Origin: Rhodospirillales bacterium
GTDB lineage: Bacteria; Pseudomonadota; Alphaproteobacteria; Micavibrionales; Micavibrionaceae
Assembly: GCA_023898785.1 (NCBI GenBank)
Contig: CP060239.1
Span: forward strand, 868,001-932,000
Reading direction: 5' to 3'
Length of the DNA: 64,000 nt
Below, in pieces: positions 9,901-17,562 of this stretch (position 1 is its first letter; each line of letters opens with the position of its first letter). A model generated the notes under the pieces. The model saw only the letters and a program-made list of their open reading frames with translations. It ran no database searches and was not told the DNA's origin. The position numbers and the translations under genes were made by a program.

Positions 9901-10619
9901 CGCAGCCGCGCAAGATTATCAGCTCGCCAACGTGGAGCGGGCTGGAATCCGAGCATGTCTGCTACAATGCCGGATATACAAACGTCCACGAATTCATCCC
10001 GTGGCGAACCCTGACGGGGCGGCAGCAGCTTTATCAGGATCACCCGTGGATGATTGATTTTGGGGAAAGCCTTGTGTCCTACCGTCCGCCGATCAACACG
10101 CGTACCGTCCAGCATATGCTGGACAAGCACGGAGACGAATCGCCGACAATTCTTCTCAACTTCATTACGCCGCACCAGAAATGGGGCATTCATTCCACCT
10201 ATTCAGACAATTTGCACATGCTCACGCTTTCGCGCGGCGGACCGATCGTCTGGGTCAGTGAAACGGATGCGCGGAAAATCGGGGTCAGGGATAATGACTG
10301 GCTGGAGGTTTTCAATACCAACGGAGCCATTATGGCCCGCGCTGTTGTCTCTCAACGTGTCAATGAAGGCATGATGCTTATGTATCATGCACAGGAGAAA
10401 CTGACACATACGCCGGGCAGCAAGATTACGAACGCGCGCGGGGGTATTCACAACTCTGTGACGCGGGCAACCGTGAAACCAACCCATATGATTGGCGCTT
10501 ATGCCCAGCTTTCTTACGGATTTAACTACTATGGAACGGTCGGGTCCAACCGGGACGAGTTTGTTATTGTTCGCAGGGTTGCGGATCAGGATATTGACTG
10601 GATGGAGGCGGCAGAATAA
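6906..10619 (+). CDS. narG: Respiratory nitrate reductase alpha subunit NarG
   Basis: 1237 residues, the standard NarG size. The N-terminal HGVNCTGSC with a later RGCARG gives the His-x3-Cys-x3-Cys...Cys ligand set of the FS0 4Fe-4S cluster, and YCDLPP holds the aspartate region that coordinates molybdenum in NarG. A molybdopterin oxidoreductase core follows, ending in a dinucleotide-binding domain (THTPGSKITNARGG). It has no twin-arginine signal, as expected for a cytoplasm-facing NarGHI. It reduces nitrate to nitrite with bis-MGD made by the moa/mob/moe genes in this window. Its stop shares one base with the narH start. Confidence 0.97.
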   Translation: MSYFIDRITYFSQNREKFSGGHGVTTEENRAWEQAYRDRWAHDKIVRSTHGVNCTGSCSWKIYVKNGLITWETQQTDYPRTRPDLPNHEPRGCARGASYSWYIYSANRLKYPMVRKRLLKLYRKAKETTKDPVDAWASIQADEELRREYQQVRGRGGFVRAGWEEVNEIIAAANVHTIKKHGPDRLIGFSPIPAMSMVSYAAGSRYLSLLGGTCMSFYDWYCDLPPSSPQSWGEQTDVPESADWYNSGFIIMWGSNVPQTRTPDAHFMTEARYKGTQVVTVTPDYSEASKFGDIWLNPKQGTDAALGMAMGHVILKEFHLENPSEYFDDYSRAYTDMPFLVKLEERDGRFVPGRMLRASDFKGNLDEKNNPEWKTVCFDEETGNVTVPTGSIGFRWGEEGKWNIVPTDSKTGKDIRPRKTLLGDHDDVLKVGFPYFAGAGHEHGYFEPSEREEILDRNIPVKYLDLNGEKVAVACVFDLLCANYGIARKGIDGDHVSKSYEDDIPYTPKWQEKITGVPAEKVTQVARAFAQNAHVTKGKSMIIIGAAMNHWYHMDMNYRACINMLVFCGCVGQSGGGWSHYVGQEKLRPQTGWLPLAFALDWNRPPRQQNSTSFFYAHTDQWRYETLGVGEILSPLADKEKWKGSLIDCNIRSERMGWLPSAPQLRENPIDLVSKAEARGADPVEYVTERLSSGDLRMSCEDPDNPDNWPRNLFVWRSNLLGSSGKGHEYFLKHLLGTQHGVQGKDLGAEGQSRCAEVEWHEDAPQGKLDLVVTLDFRMSTTCIYSDIVLPTASWYEKNDLNTSDMHPFIHPLSKAIDPVWQSKSDWEIYKGIAKKLSEICEGHLGVEREIVLTPIQHDTPGELAQPDVKEWRKGECDLIPGKTAPAMKVIERDYPATYERFTSLGPLMEKVGNGGKGIAWNTEHEVEFLKALNGEKDGRAKIETDIDACETVLSLAPETNGEVAVKAWGALSKITGRDHTHLARPKEEEKIRFRDIQAQPRKIISSPTWSGLESEHVCYNAGYTNVHEFIPWRTLTGRQQLYQDHPWMIDFGESLVSYRPPINTRTVQHMLDKHGDESPTILLNFITPHQKWGIHSTYSDNLHMLTLSRGGPIVWVSETDARKIGVRDNDWLEVFNTNGAIMARAVVSQRVNEGMMLMYHAQEKLTHTPGSKITNARGGIHNSVTRATVKPTHMIGAYAQLSYGFNYYGTVGSNRDEFVIVRRVADQDIDWMEAAE

Positions 10620-12247
10620 TGAAAATACGTGCGCAAATAGGAATGGTGCTCAATCTGGACAAATGTATCGGTTGTCATACCTGTTCGGTAACCTGCAAGA
10701 ACGTCTGGACATCCCGCGAAGGCGTGGAATATGTCTGGTTCAATAATGTCGAAACCAAGCCCGGCATCGGCTATCCGAAGGAATGGGAAAATCAGGATAA
10801 ATGGAAAGGCGGCTGGAAACGCGATAGCAGCGGAAAGATCAGTCCTAAACAAGGCGGGCGTTGGCGCATTCTGGCGAATATTTTTGGCAATCCGAATCTG
10901 CCGGAAATTGACGATTATTATGAGCCTTTTACATTCGATTACGATCATCTGCAAAAAGCGCCGGAAATGAAAACCATGCCAACGGCCCGGCCCCGTTCCT
11001 TGATTACGGGCCAGCGCATGGAAAAAGTTCAATGGGGGCCGAACTGGGAAGAAATTCTGGGTACGGAATTCGAGCAACGCAAGAAAGATTACAATTTCAA
11101 GGATATTGAAAAAGAAATCTACGGCGAGTTTGAAAACACCTTCATGATGTATCTGCCGCGCCTGTGCGAGCATTGCCTGAATCCGACCTGCGTAGCGTCC
11201 TGCCCGTCCGGGTCTATCTACAAGCGCGAGGAAGATGGCGTTGTTCTGGTCGATCAGGACAAGTGCCGGGGCTGGCGGATGTGTATGTCCGGCTGTCCTT
11301 ATAAGAAAATTTATTATAACTGGAAATCCGGCAAGGCCGAGAAATGCACACTGTGTTACCCGCGTTTGGAAAACGGCGAGCCGACGGTCTGCTCGGAGAC
11401 ATGTGTCGGGCGTATCCGTTATCTGGGTGTCATGCTTTACGATGCGGATGCAATTGAAGAAGCGGCCAGTGTGGCCGGTGAAGAAAACCTCTATGAAGCC
11501 CAATGTGATCTTTTCCTCGATCCTCATGATCCGGAAGTCATCGCGGAAGCGCGGCGTCAGGGCATTCCCGATAACTGGATTGAAGGGGCGCAAAATTCGC
11601 CGGTCTACAAAATGGCGATGGAGTGGAAAGTAGCCTTTCCGTTGCATCCGGAATACCGGACTCTGCCAATGGTCTGGTATATCCCGCCGCTTTCGCCTTT
11701 GCAGGCAGCGGCCAGTGAAGGGAAACTTCCAAGCAAAGACGGCATTATGCCGGATCTTGATGATATGCGCATTCCGGTGAAATATCTTGCCAATCTGCTC
11801 ACTGGCGGCAAGGAAGAACCTGTCCGGCAGGGTTTGAAACGCATGCTGGCCATGCGCCACTACATGCGCGGCAAGCTGATTGAAGGTGTTGATAACACAG
11901 CTGTCCTTCAGGATGTGAAATTAACGCCGGAACTGGTTGAAGACATGTACAAAACCATGGCGATTGCAAATTACGAAGACCGTTACGTTATTCCGACAGG
12001 GCACCGCGAGGAGACGCTGGATGCTTACGGAGAAAGCGGCGGATGCGGATTTTCTTTCGGCAATGGGTGTTCCGGGCACGCTAACAGCGCCGTTGACCTT
12101 TTTGACAGCCCGAAACAATCCCGTGGCCGCAGTGCATCCGGCAAGGATAACAGGGTCAATACGATTTTCGAACGCGACCATTACGAGGGCGCGGCCAAAA
12201 TCAATACAGGCTGTGGCGGCGGCTCGTGCGGCGGCGGATGCGGATAG
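10619..12247 (+). CDS. narH: Respiratory nitrate reductase beta subunit NarH
   Basis: 542 residues with four cysteine clusters: CIGCHTCSVTCKNVW near the start, then CEHCLNPTCVASCPSG, CRGWRMCMSGCPYKK and CTLCYP...CSETCVGR. The tryptophan replacing a cysteine in CRGW is the NarH signature that makes the 3Fe-4S centre. It passes electrons from NarI to NarG. The C-terminus is longer than many homologues and ends in a Gly/Cys tract (TGCGGGSCGGGCG) of unknown use. It is coupled to narG by an ATGA-type overlap and lies 10 bp before narJ. Confidence 0.96.
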   Translation: MKIRAQIGMVLNLDKCIGCHTCSVTCKNVWTSREGVEYVWFNNVETKPGIGYPKEWENQDKWKGGWKRDSSGKISPKQGGRWRILANIFGNPNLPEIDDYYEPFTFDYDHLQKAPEMKTMPTARPRSLITGQRMEKVQWGPNWEEILGTEFEQRKKDYNFKDIEKEIYGEFENTFMMYLPRLCEHCLNPTCVASCPSGSIYKREEDGVVLVDQDKCRGWRMCMSGCPYKKIYYNWKSGKAEKCTLCYPRLENGEPTVCSETCVGRIRYLGVMLYDADAIEEAASVAGEENLYEAQCDLFLDPHDPEVIAEARRQGIPDNWIEGAQNSPVYKMAMEWKVAFPLHPEYRTLPMVWYIPPLSPLQAAASEGKLPSKDGIMPDLDDMRIPVKYLANLLTGGKEEPVRQGLKRMLAMRHYMRGKLIEGVDNTAVLQDVKLTPELVEDMYKTMAIANYEDRYVIPTGHREETLDAYGESGGCGFSFGNGCSGHANSAVDLFDSPKQSRGRSASGKDNRVNTIFERDHYEGAAKINTGCGGGSCGGGCG

Positions 12248-12257
12248 GAGAAAGAGA

Positions 12258-12971
12258 GTGAACACAAGAACCTTTAAAATACTCGGATTTCTTCTGACCT
12301 ATCCCACGGGGGCGCACCGGGATGCCTTTTCGGAATGCCGGGTGTTTTTAAAGCAGGAAAATATTCTGTCTGCAAAAACGCTTGAGAGCTTGAATAGGCT
12401 GATAACAGAGATGGAAGAAACGGGTCTTCTTGATCTTCAGGAGGCCTATGTGGATCTGTTTGACCGCACGCCGTCCCTGTCTCTTCATCTTTTTGAGCAT
12501 ATTCACGGTGATTCCCGGCAGCGGGGACAGGCTTTGGCCGATCTGGCGGGCGTTTATGAGCAGGCCGGTCTTGTCATCAACACGGAAGAAACGCCTGATT
12601 ATCTGCCCCTGTTTCTGGAATATGTTTCAACGCTTCCGCCGGAAGAGATCAGAAATAATCTTGGCAGTATCGTAAACATCCTTTCAGCGCTCAGTGAACG
12701 GCTTAAAAACAGGGGTTCCGCTTATACCGGTATTTTTGACGCTCTGATTGAAGCAGCAGAAAAAACGCCTGATAAAGCTGCCGTTGATAGTGCCCTGAAG
12801 GAAGCCTCCGGGGCAGAATACGATCTTGAACAAATCGACAGGGAATGGGAAGAGCAGTTCGCTTTTGAAAATACACCTCAAACGACCGGGCAGGATGATG
12901 GCTGTCCAAAGGCAAAGGAAATGCTGGAACGAATTGAAAGTTATAAGCAAGAAGAAAGGATAAAAAAATGA
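12258..12971 (+). CDS. narJ: NarJ, nitrate reductase assembly chaperone
   Basis: A GTG start is chosen because TAGGAGAAAGAGA lies just upstream and the protein then begins NTRTFKILGFLLTYP, the usual NarJ opening. 237 residues, TorD/NarJ helical fold. Motifs include YVDLFDRTPSLSLHLFEHIHGDSR and TPDYLPLFLEYVS, both characteristic. NarJ binds apo-NarG until the Mo cofactor and FS0 cluster are inserted. An in-frame extension further upstream overlaps narH and is not needed. Its end overlaps the narI start by 4 bp. Confidence 0.93.
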   Translation: MNTRTFKILGFLLTYPTGAHRDAFSECRVFLKQENILSAKTLESLNRLITEMEETGLLDLQEAYVDLFDRTPSLSLHLFEHIHGDSRQRGQALADLAGVYEQAGLVINTEETPDYLPLFLEYVSTLPPEEIRNNLGSIVNILSALSERLKNRGSAYTGIFDALIEAAEKTPDKAAVDSALKEASGAEYDLEQIDREWEEQFAFENTPQTTGQDDGCPKAKEMLERIESYKQEERIKK

Positions 12972-13654
12972 GCGGATATTTGGATTACTTTTTATTTCAG
13001 ATATTTCCCTATATCGCGATATTGTTCTTTTTGCTCGGAAGTATTTTACGCTTCGACCGCGATCCTTATTCGTGGCGCAGCAAGTCAAGCCAGCTTTTAC
13101 GGCGTAGACAACTGATTATCGGCAGCATTCTGTTCCATCTAGGCATTCTTGTAATCCTCGCAGGGCATGCTGTCGGGTTGTTAACCCCGATAGCCGCCTT
13201 TGATGCTCTGGGCATTTCTCATGAATTCAAGCAGATCATGGCAATGGGTGTGGGCGGGTTTGCAGGTGTCTTTTGTTTTATAGGTTTGCTCTTGCTTTTA
13301 CACCGGCGCTTATTTGATCCGCGCATCCGTGCCACCAGCTCTTTCGCGGATATTGGCGTTCTTGTCCTGCTTTTGATCCAGCTGACGCTTGGCCTGTTTA
13401 CCATCACCGTTTCCATGCATCATCTGGACGGGCATGAAATGGTTAAATTTATGGAGTGGGCTCAACATATCGTGACATTTCGTGGCGGTGCGCATGAATA
13501 TTTAAGCGATGTTGCTCCTGTCTTCAGAGCGCATATTACGCTGGGTCTGTTTATATTGCTGATTTTTCCTTTCACCCGGCTCGTTCATGTTCTAAGCGCG
13601 CCCATTGGCTATGTTGTCCGCCCCTGGCAGATCGTGCGTAAAAGAGCAACGTAA
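12968..13654 (+). CDS. narI: NarI, membrane cytochrome b subunit of nitrate reductase
   Basis: 228 residues, about five membrane helices, the family size. Histidines suited to the two b-hemes are seen in FHLGILVILAGHAVG near residue 60 and in VFRAHITLGLFI and RLVHVLSAP near the C-terminus. NarI oxidises ubiquinol at the periplasmic side and anchors NarGH. It overlaps narJ by 4 bp and ends with a 1-bp overlap onto the peptidyl-prolyl isomerase gene, so translation is coupled across the operon. Confidence 0.95.
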   Translation: MSGYLDYFLFQIFPYIAILFFLLGSILRFDRDPYSWRSKSSQLLRRRQLIIGSILFHLGILVILAGHAVGLLTPIAAFDALGISHEFKQIMAMGVGGFAGVFCFIGLLLLLHRRLFDPRIRATSSFADIGVLVLLLIQLTLGLFTITVSMHHLDGHEMVKFMEWAQHIVTFRGGAHEYLSDVAPVFRAHITLGLFILLIFPFTRLVHVLSAPIGYVVRPWQIVRKRAT

Positions 13655-14442
13655 TGCAGGCTTTAGCCCCCGGCATTACGGTCAATCGTATTTTGATTTC
13701 ACCGGAAGAAATAAATGCCGAAGTGCAATATCATCCGGCTGATAATCTCTATGATGCTAAATACGAAGCCATGAAGGCCCTTGTGATTCGGGAGCTTTTG
13801 ATTCAAAGAGCCGCACAGCTTGGTCTGTGCACACGCGATAAAGGGGTTAAAAAACCCGACGAAGTTATTGACGCGTTGCTTGAAAAAGAAATTTCCATTC
13901 CAGAGGCTGACGAAGAGACCTGCCTGCGCTACTATCAAAAAAACAAGAGAAAATTTTTTACCTCTCCGCTTTTTGAAGTTTCTCATATTTTATATCTGGC
14001 GCCGCCCGGCGATAAAAAAGCCGGAGAGACGGCTTTGAAAAAAGCACAGGCAGCACTCAAAAAGATAAAAGACAAACCTGAATTGTTTGAAGCGCTTGCC
14101 CGTGAAGAATCCGCCTGTTCTTCCGCGTCCGAAGGCGGGCGTCTGGGACAAATCAGCAAGGGACAAACAATGCCGGCTTTTGAAGCCGCGCTCTTTCAGA
14201 TGAAAGAAAATGAAATCAGCCCGCAGCCTGTTGCCACAGAAGTCGGCTATCACATCATAAAAGTTCACAAAAAAGCGGAAGGTTTGCAACTTCCTTTTGA
14301 GACGGCTCACGAATGGATTCGAGACGACTTGACGCAAAAAAGCTGGAACCAAGCTTTTAACCAATATATAAAAGTTTTGGCTGGAAAATCGGAAATCAGC
14401 GGCTTTCACCTTGAAGGCAGTAAAACACCCCTTGTACAGTAA
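13654..14442 (+). CDS. Parvulin-type (PpiC/NifM-like) peptidyl-prolyl isomerase in the nar operon
   Basis: 262 residues. The parvulin domain occupies about residues 105-205 with EVSHILYLAPPG, SEGGRLGQISKGQTMPAFEAALF and VGYHIIKVHKKAEG, the usual PpiC signatures. The N-terminal 100 residues are helical and there is no signal peptide, so it should act in the cytoplasm. NifM, the best-known cytoplasmic relative, helps mature nitrogenase Fe protein. By analogy this one may fold or mature NarG or NarH, which is an inference from its position directly after narI with a 1-bp overlap. Similar placement is known in Pseudomonas nar operons. Confidence 0.88.
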   Translation: MQALAPGITVNRILISPEEINAEVQYHPADNLYDAKYEAMKALVIRELLIQRAAQLGLCTRDKGVKKPDEVIDALLEKEISIPEADEETCLRYYQKNKRKFFTSPLFEVSHILYLAPPGDKKAGETALKKAQAALKKIKDKPELFEALAREESACSSASEGGRLGQISKGQTMPAFEAALFQMKENEISPQPVATEVGYHIIKVHKKAEGLQLPFETAHEWIRDDLTQKSWNQAFNQYIKVLAGKSEISGFHLEGSKTPLVQ

Positions 14443-14447
14443 AACAA

Positions 14448-15611
14448 ATGCAGACTTTCTTCGAACAACCTTTCTGGGGCCGTGGGTTCCGTCCTTTCTT
14501 TTTTCTTGGTGCCTTGTATAGCGTTTTCTCTTTAGGTATATGGGGCTGGTTTTATGCTGGCCACATTACACCACCCGGTTTTTTGTTGGATTCTGTCTTA
14601 TGGCATGCGCATGAGATGATTTACGGCTATACCATGGCGATTATCGCAGGCTTTCTGCTCACAGCCGTAGCAAACTGGACAGGCGGCGCTCCGGCCCGGC
14701 AAATTCATCTGATTAGTCTTTGTTTTCTATGGCTTTTGGGACGGCTTGTCATGAACGTTGATTTGGGGTTACCCTTTTGGGGCTTGGTTTTAGCGGAAAT
14801 AGTTTTTATCCCGGCCCTTGCCCTTTCTCTGGCCGTCCCTCTTATAAAAAGCTGGAACAAGCGAAACTTTATTTTTCTAACTCTTCTGAGTGCTTTGTTT
14901 GCTTGTGATCTCGTTTTCCTGATCACAATGGAAAAAATGTCTCTTTATATTGCTCTCATGGTTATTTTGACGATGATCTCCCTTGTGGGAGGTCGGATTA
15001 TTCCAGCCTTTACTGTTGCGGCGCTGCGGCGTAACGGCGTCAAAGCCTTTCAAACACCGCAGGAAAAAATGGATATAGCAGCTCTTGTTTCACTGGCCGC
15101 CGTAGCTCTTTGCCTGGTCTTTGCCAAAGACACGATTTTTATGGCGCTCTGCGCCGGACTATCCGCCCTTATTCACGGCCTGCGCATGCGTCACTATCAT
15201 GGTTTGAAAACTCTGGCAGATCCCATGCTGTGGATTTTGCAAGCAGGCTATCTCTGGCTGATTATAGGGCTGTTTATGCTCTCCTTAACGGGTTTTGGAA
15301 TTCTTGCCCTTCCGTCCGTTATTCACGCTCTGACGACCGGATGTATTGGCTCTATGACATTGGGCATGATATGCCGCGTTACTCTTGGTCACACGGGACG
15401 CAATCTGCTTGCCTCTAAAATAACGACAGCTTCTTTTCTTATGATGCAGGTTGCTGCTCTCATGCGCGTGTTCGGCCCTTTGTCTATGCCGAACAAGATG
15501 ACGGAATGGGTTACCGGTTCGGCTTTCCTTTGGGCCGCATGTTTTGTAATTTACCTTCTTGTTTATACACCTATGCTGACAGGGCCACGGCCTGACGGAC
15601 GTGAGGCTTAA
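14448..15611 (+). CDS. nnrS: NnrS family heme/copper membrane protein
   Basis: 387 residues, about 12 membrane helices. Family hallmarks are FWGRGFRPFFFLGA at the N-terminus, LWHAHEMIYGYTMAIIAGFLLTAVANWTG, and MISLVGGRIIPAFT. NnrS proteins are regulated with nitric oxide metabolism and protect cells from NO stress; the mechanism is not fully settled. It begins 5 bp after the isomerase gene and is probably the last gene of the nar operon. Its end overlaps by 4 bp the end of the convergent regulator gene. No NO reductase is visible in this window. Confidence 0.92.
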   Translation: MQTFFEQPFWGRGFRPFFFLGALYSVFSLGIWGWFYAGHITPPGFLLDSVLWHAHEMIYGYTMAIIAGFLLTAVANWTGGAPARQIHLISLCFLWLLGRLVMNVDLGLPFWGLVLAEIVFIPALALSLAVPLIKSWNKRNFIFLTLLSALFACDLVFLITMEKMSLYIALMVILTMISLVGGRIIPAFTVAALRRNGVKAFQTPQEKMDIAALVSLAAVALCLVFAKDTIFMALCAGLSALIHGLRMRHYHGLKTLADPMLWILQAGYLWLIIGLFMLSLTGFGILALPSVIHALTTGCIGSMTLGMICRVTLGHTGRNLLASKITTASFLMMQVAALMRVFGPLSMPNKMTEWVTGSAFLWAACFVIYLLVYTPMLTGPRPDGREA

Positions 15612-16318
15612 CAAGGCTTTTCAACCAGAGGAACGTCGCAAAAATCTCTCAAAGAATCCATATCGGTTATGATAATGTTTTCTTCGCCAAGGTGAATGCC
15701 GTGCGGAGTTAGTTTTCTTAACGCGCGCGAAAAGGTTTCCGGTTTTATATTAAGGCGCGCAGAGATAAGGGCTTTGTCGTAGGGAAGCATCACAATGTAC
15801 GTTCCGCCCTCCCCCTCTTCTTTTTGGCAAAAACGTAATAAAAAGGCACCAACACGCTGCGATGCCGTCCGTGTTGTCACTTGTTCAAGCTGTTGTATAA
15901 GGTGGTGCTGCCTGGAAGCAATAGCGCCCAAAATACACAAAGCAAAACTGCTGTCTTTCTGGATTTTCTGAACAAAAAAACTGCGGGGAACTTCAATGAG
16001 ATCTACATCTTCAACAGCTTGCGCATTCACAGGATAGGTTCGGCCATCATTGAAGACAGCCGCTTCTGCAAAAGACTCGCCGGGACCAATCACATGAACG
16101 ATGGCTTCTTCACCGGTTTTTGAAACGCGGTAGAGTTTGACCCACCCTTTCAGGATAATAAAAAATCCTTCTGCCTTATCTCCCATGGTAAAAAGCTGTT
16201 TTCCTTTTAAGAAATGCTTCTGATGAGCGTGCGCTACCACTGCATCTATGACGGAAATATCAACGCCCTGAAATAGGGGCGCCCCTTTTACAAGATTGAA
16301 AATATTATTCGCAGGCAT
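15608..16318 (-). CDS. Crp/Fnr-family regulator of the DNR/NNR type
   Basis: 236 residues. A cyclic-nucleotide-binding-like beta roll (about 15-130, with GDKAEGFFIILKGWVKLYR and GPGESFAEAAVF) precedes a dimer helix and winged helix with LISARLNIKPETFSRALRKL, an intact recognition helix. It lacks the N-terminal cysteine cluster of true FNR, so it should not sense O2 through 4Fe-4S; DNR-type relatives respond to NO through heme. It is convergent with nnrS and divergent from the moa operon, with an FNR-type palindrome in between that could also autoregulate it. It is the best local candidate to read the four FNR-like boxes. Confidence 0.86.
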   Translation of the reverse strand: MPANNIFNLVKGAPLFQGVDISVIDAVVAHAHQKHFLKGKQLFTMGDKAEGFFIILKGWVKLYRVSKTGEEAIVHVIGPGESFAEAAVFNDGRTYPVNAQAVEDVDLIEVPRSFFVQKIQKDSSFALCILGAIASRQHHLIQQLEQVTTRTASQRVGAFLLRFCQKEEGEGGTYIVMLPYDKALISARLNIKPETFSRALRKLTPHGIHLGEENIIITDMDSLRDFCDVPLVEKPC

Positions 16319-16383
16319 AGTTTTCCAACTTGAGGTTTTTAAAAAATAATCTGTTCATTAACTGCTTTCACAATTTTTCGCCC

Positions 16384-16397
16384 TTGATTTAGATCAA
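16384..16397. promoter_or_regulatory. FNR/ANR/DNR box between the regulator gene and the moa operon
   Basis: TTGATTTAGATCAA is a perfect palindrome. It is 66 bp upstream of the DNR-like regulator start and about 70 bp upstream of the Moco riboswitch, which suits activation of a moa transcript carrying that leader. Confidence 0.87.
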
Positions 16398-16463
16398 GTC
16401 AACTATTTCTCTATGTCTTCTATACTGACCGTACAAGTCGCCATGTTTTTTTATGAAAGACGT

Positions 16464-16550
16464 GGCTGCTCCGAGCTTTCACCGCCTAAGTCATGGCAGT
16501 GATATGGCATGAAAGCCGGGGTTACGTGTGGAAACGCCGTAGCCTCCCGT
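16464..16550 (+). ncRNA. Probable molybdenum-cofactor (Moco RNA motif) riboswitch
   Basis: The leader of moaA contains the conserved blocks that I recognise from the Moco RNA family: GCTCCGAGC, ACCGCCTAA, TCATGGCAGTGATATGGC, a GGC-ATGAAA-GCC hairpin, and GAAACGCCGTAGCCTCCCG. Location directly before moaA is the classical one. The moaA ribosome site GGAAAGGAG starts only about five bases after the aptamer, and no terminator is evident, so control is more likely at translation. The call is from remembered consensus, not a covariance search. Confidence 0.8.
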
Positions 16551-16568
16551 ATTTGGAAAGGAGTAAAA

Positions 16569-17558
16569 ATGACAGAAGGGCCGCAGCTTGCGGACAGTTT
16601 TGGTCGCCGTTTTCCTTACTTGCGCCTGTCTTTGACGGATGTGTGCAATTTTCGGTGCACTTATTGCCTTCCTGACGGATATAAGAAAACAGGTTGCACA
16701 GCCTTTCTGGATCAGGCCGAGATACTCAGGCTCGTGCGGGCTTTTGCCGCACTGGGGGTCTGGAAGATCCGGATAACGGGCGGCGAACCGACCACACGCC
16801 CTGATTTTATTGAAATATCGCAGCAAATTTCCGTCCTGCCGGGAATCCAAAAACTGGCTTTCACCACCAACGGCTACAAATTGCCGCAGCGGGCGCAAAG
16901 CTATTATGACGCGGGACTGAGGGCTATAAATATCAGCATTGACTCTCTTGACGCTGACGGTTTCAAAACCATCACGGGCCATGACCGTCTGGGGGATGTT
17001 CTGGACGGGCTTAACGCCTGTTTTGAAGCCGGGTTTGAACGCGTGAAAATCAATACGGTTTTGCTTAAAAACCTGAACGATACCGAACTGGATGACTTCA
17101 TAGACTTTGTGGGGAACAAGCCCGTTTCATTGCGTTTTATTGAACTGATGCGCACACGGGACAATCAGGCTTACTTTCAAGAACATCACCTGCCCGGCAC
17201 GTATGTAACGGAGCGGCTTTTATCACAGGGATGGCGGCAAAAACCAAGGGTAGAGGGCGCAGGGCCTGCCGTGGAATTCGAACATCCGCAAAGCGCCGGA
17301 ACGATTGGCCTGATTGCGCCTTATTCAAAAGATTTCTGTAAGAGCTGCAATCGTCTACGCGTCTCCGCCAAAGGCGATCTGCATCTGTGCCTGTTCGGTG
17401 AAGGCGGTTATTCGCTGCGGCCTTTATTGCAAGCGGACGACCAGCAGGAAGAGCTGGAAGATAAAATCATGACATTGATGAATTTCAAAAAATCCGCACA
17501 TTTTCTGCACGAGGATAACAGCGGCGTGCGCGACCATCTGGCGAGCATAGGAGGGTAA
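16569..17558 (+). CDS. moaA: GTP 3',8-cyclase MoaA
   Basis: 329 residues. The start at 16569 is set by GGAAAGGAG just upstream; a longer frame from 16509 would run through the riboswitch. The radical-SAM motif CNFRCTYC (C26, C30, C33) and the C-terminal cluster CX2C-X13-C in the segment CKSCNRLRV...LC are intact, and the protein ends in Gly-Gly as MoaA does. It converts GTP to 3',8-cyclo-dihydro-GTP, the first step of molybdopterin synthesis. The next gene begins after 4 bp. Confidence 0.95.
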   Translation: MTEGPQLADSFGRRFPYLRLSLTDVCNFRCTYCLPDGYKKTGCTAFLDQAEILRLVRAFAALGVWKIRITGGEPTTRPDFIEISQQISVLPGIQKLAFTTNGYKLPQRAQSYYDAGLRAINISIDSLDADGFKTITGHDRLGDVLDGLNACFEAGFERVKINTVLLKNLNDTELDDFIDFVGNKPVSLRFIELMRTRDNQAYFQEHHLPGTYVTERLLSQGWRQKPRVEGAGPAVEFEHPQSAGTIGLIAPYSKDFCKSCNRLRVSAKGDLHLCLFGEGGYSLRPLLQADDQQEELEDKIMTLMNFKKSAHFLHEDNSGVRDHLASIGG

Positions 17559-17562
17559 AATC

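Noticed and set aside
10586..11860. 424-codon minus-strand frame inside narH
   Set aside because: Antisense of a clear NarH with all cysteine clusters; no homology-like motifs.
15608..16318. Calling the intact regulator a true FNR oxygen sensor
   Set aside because: The N-terminal cysteine cluster needed for the 4Fe-4S centre is absent.
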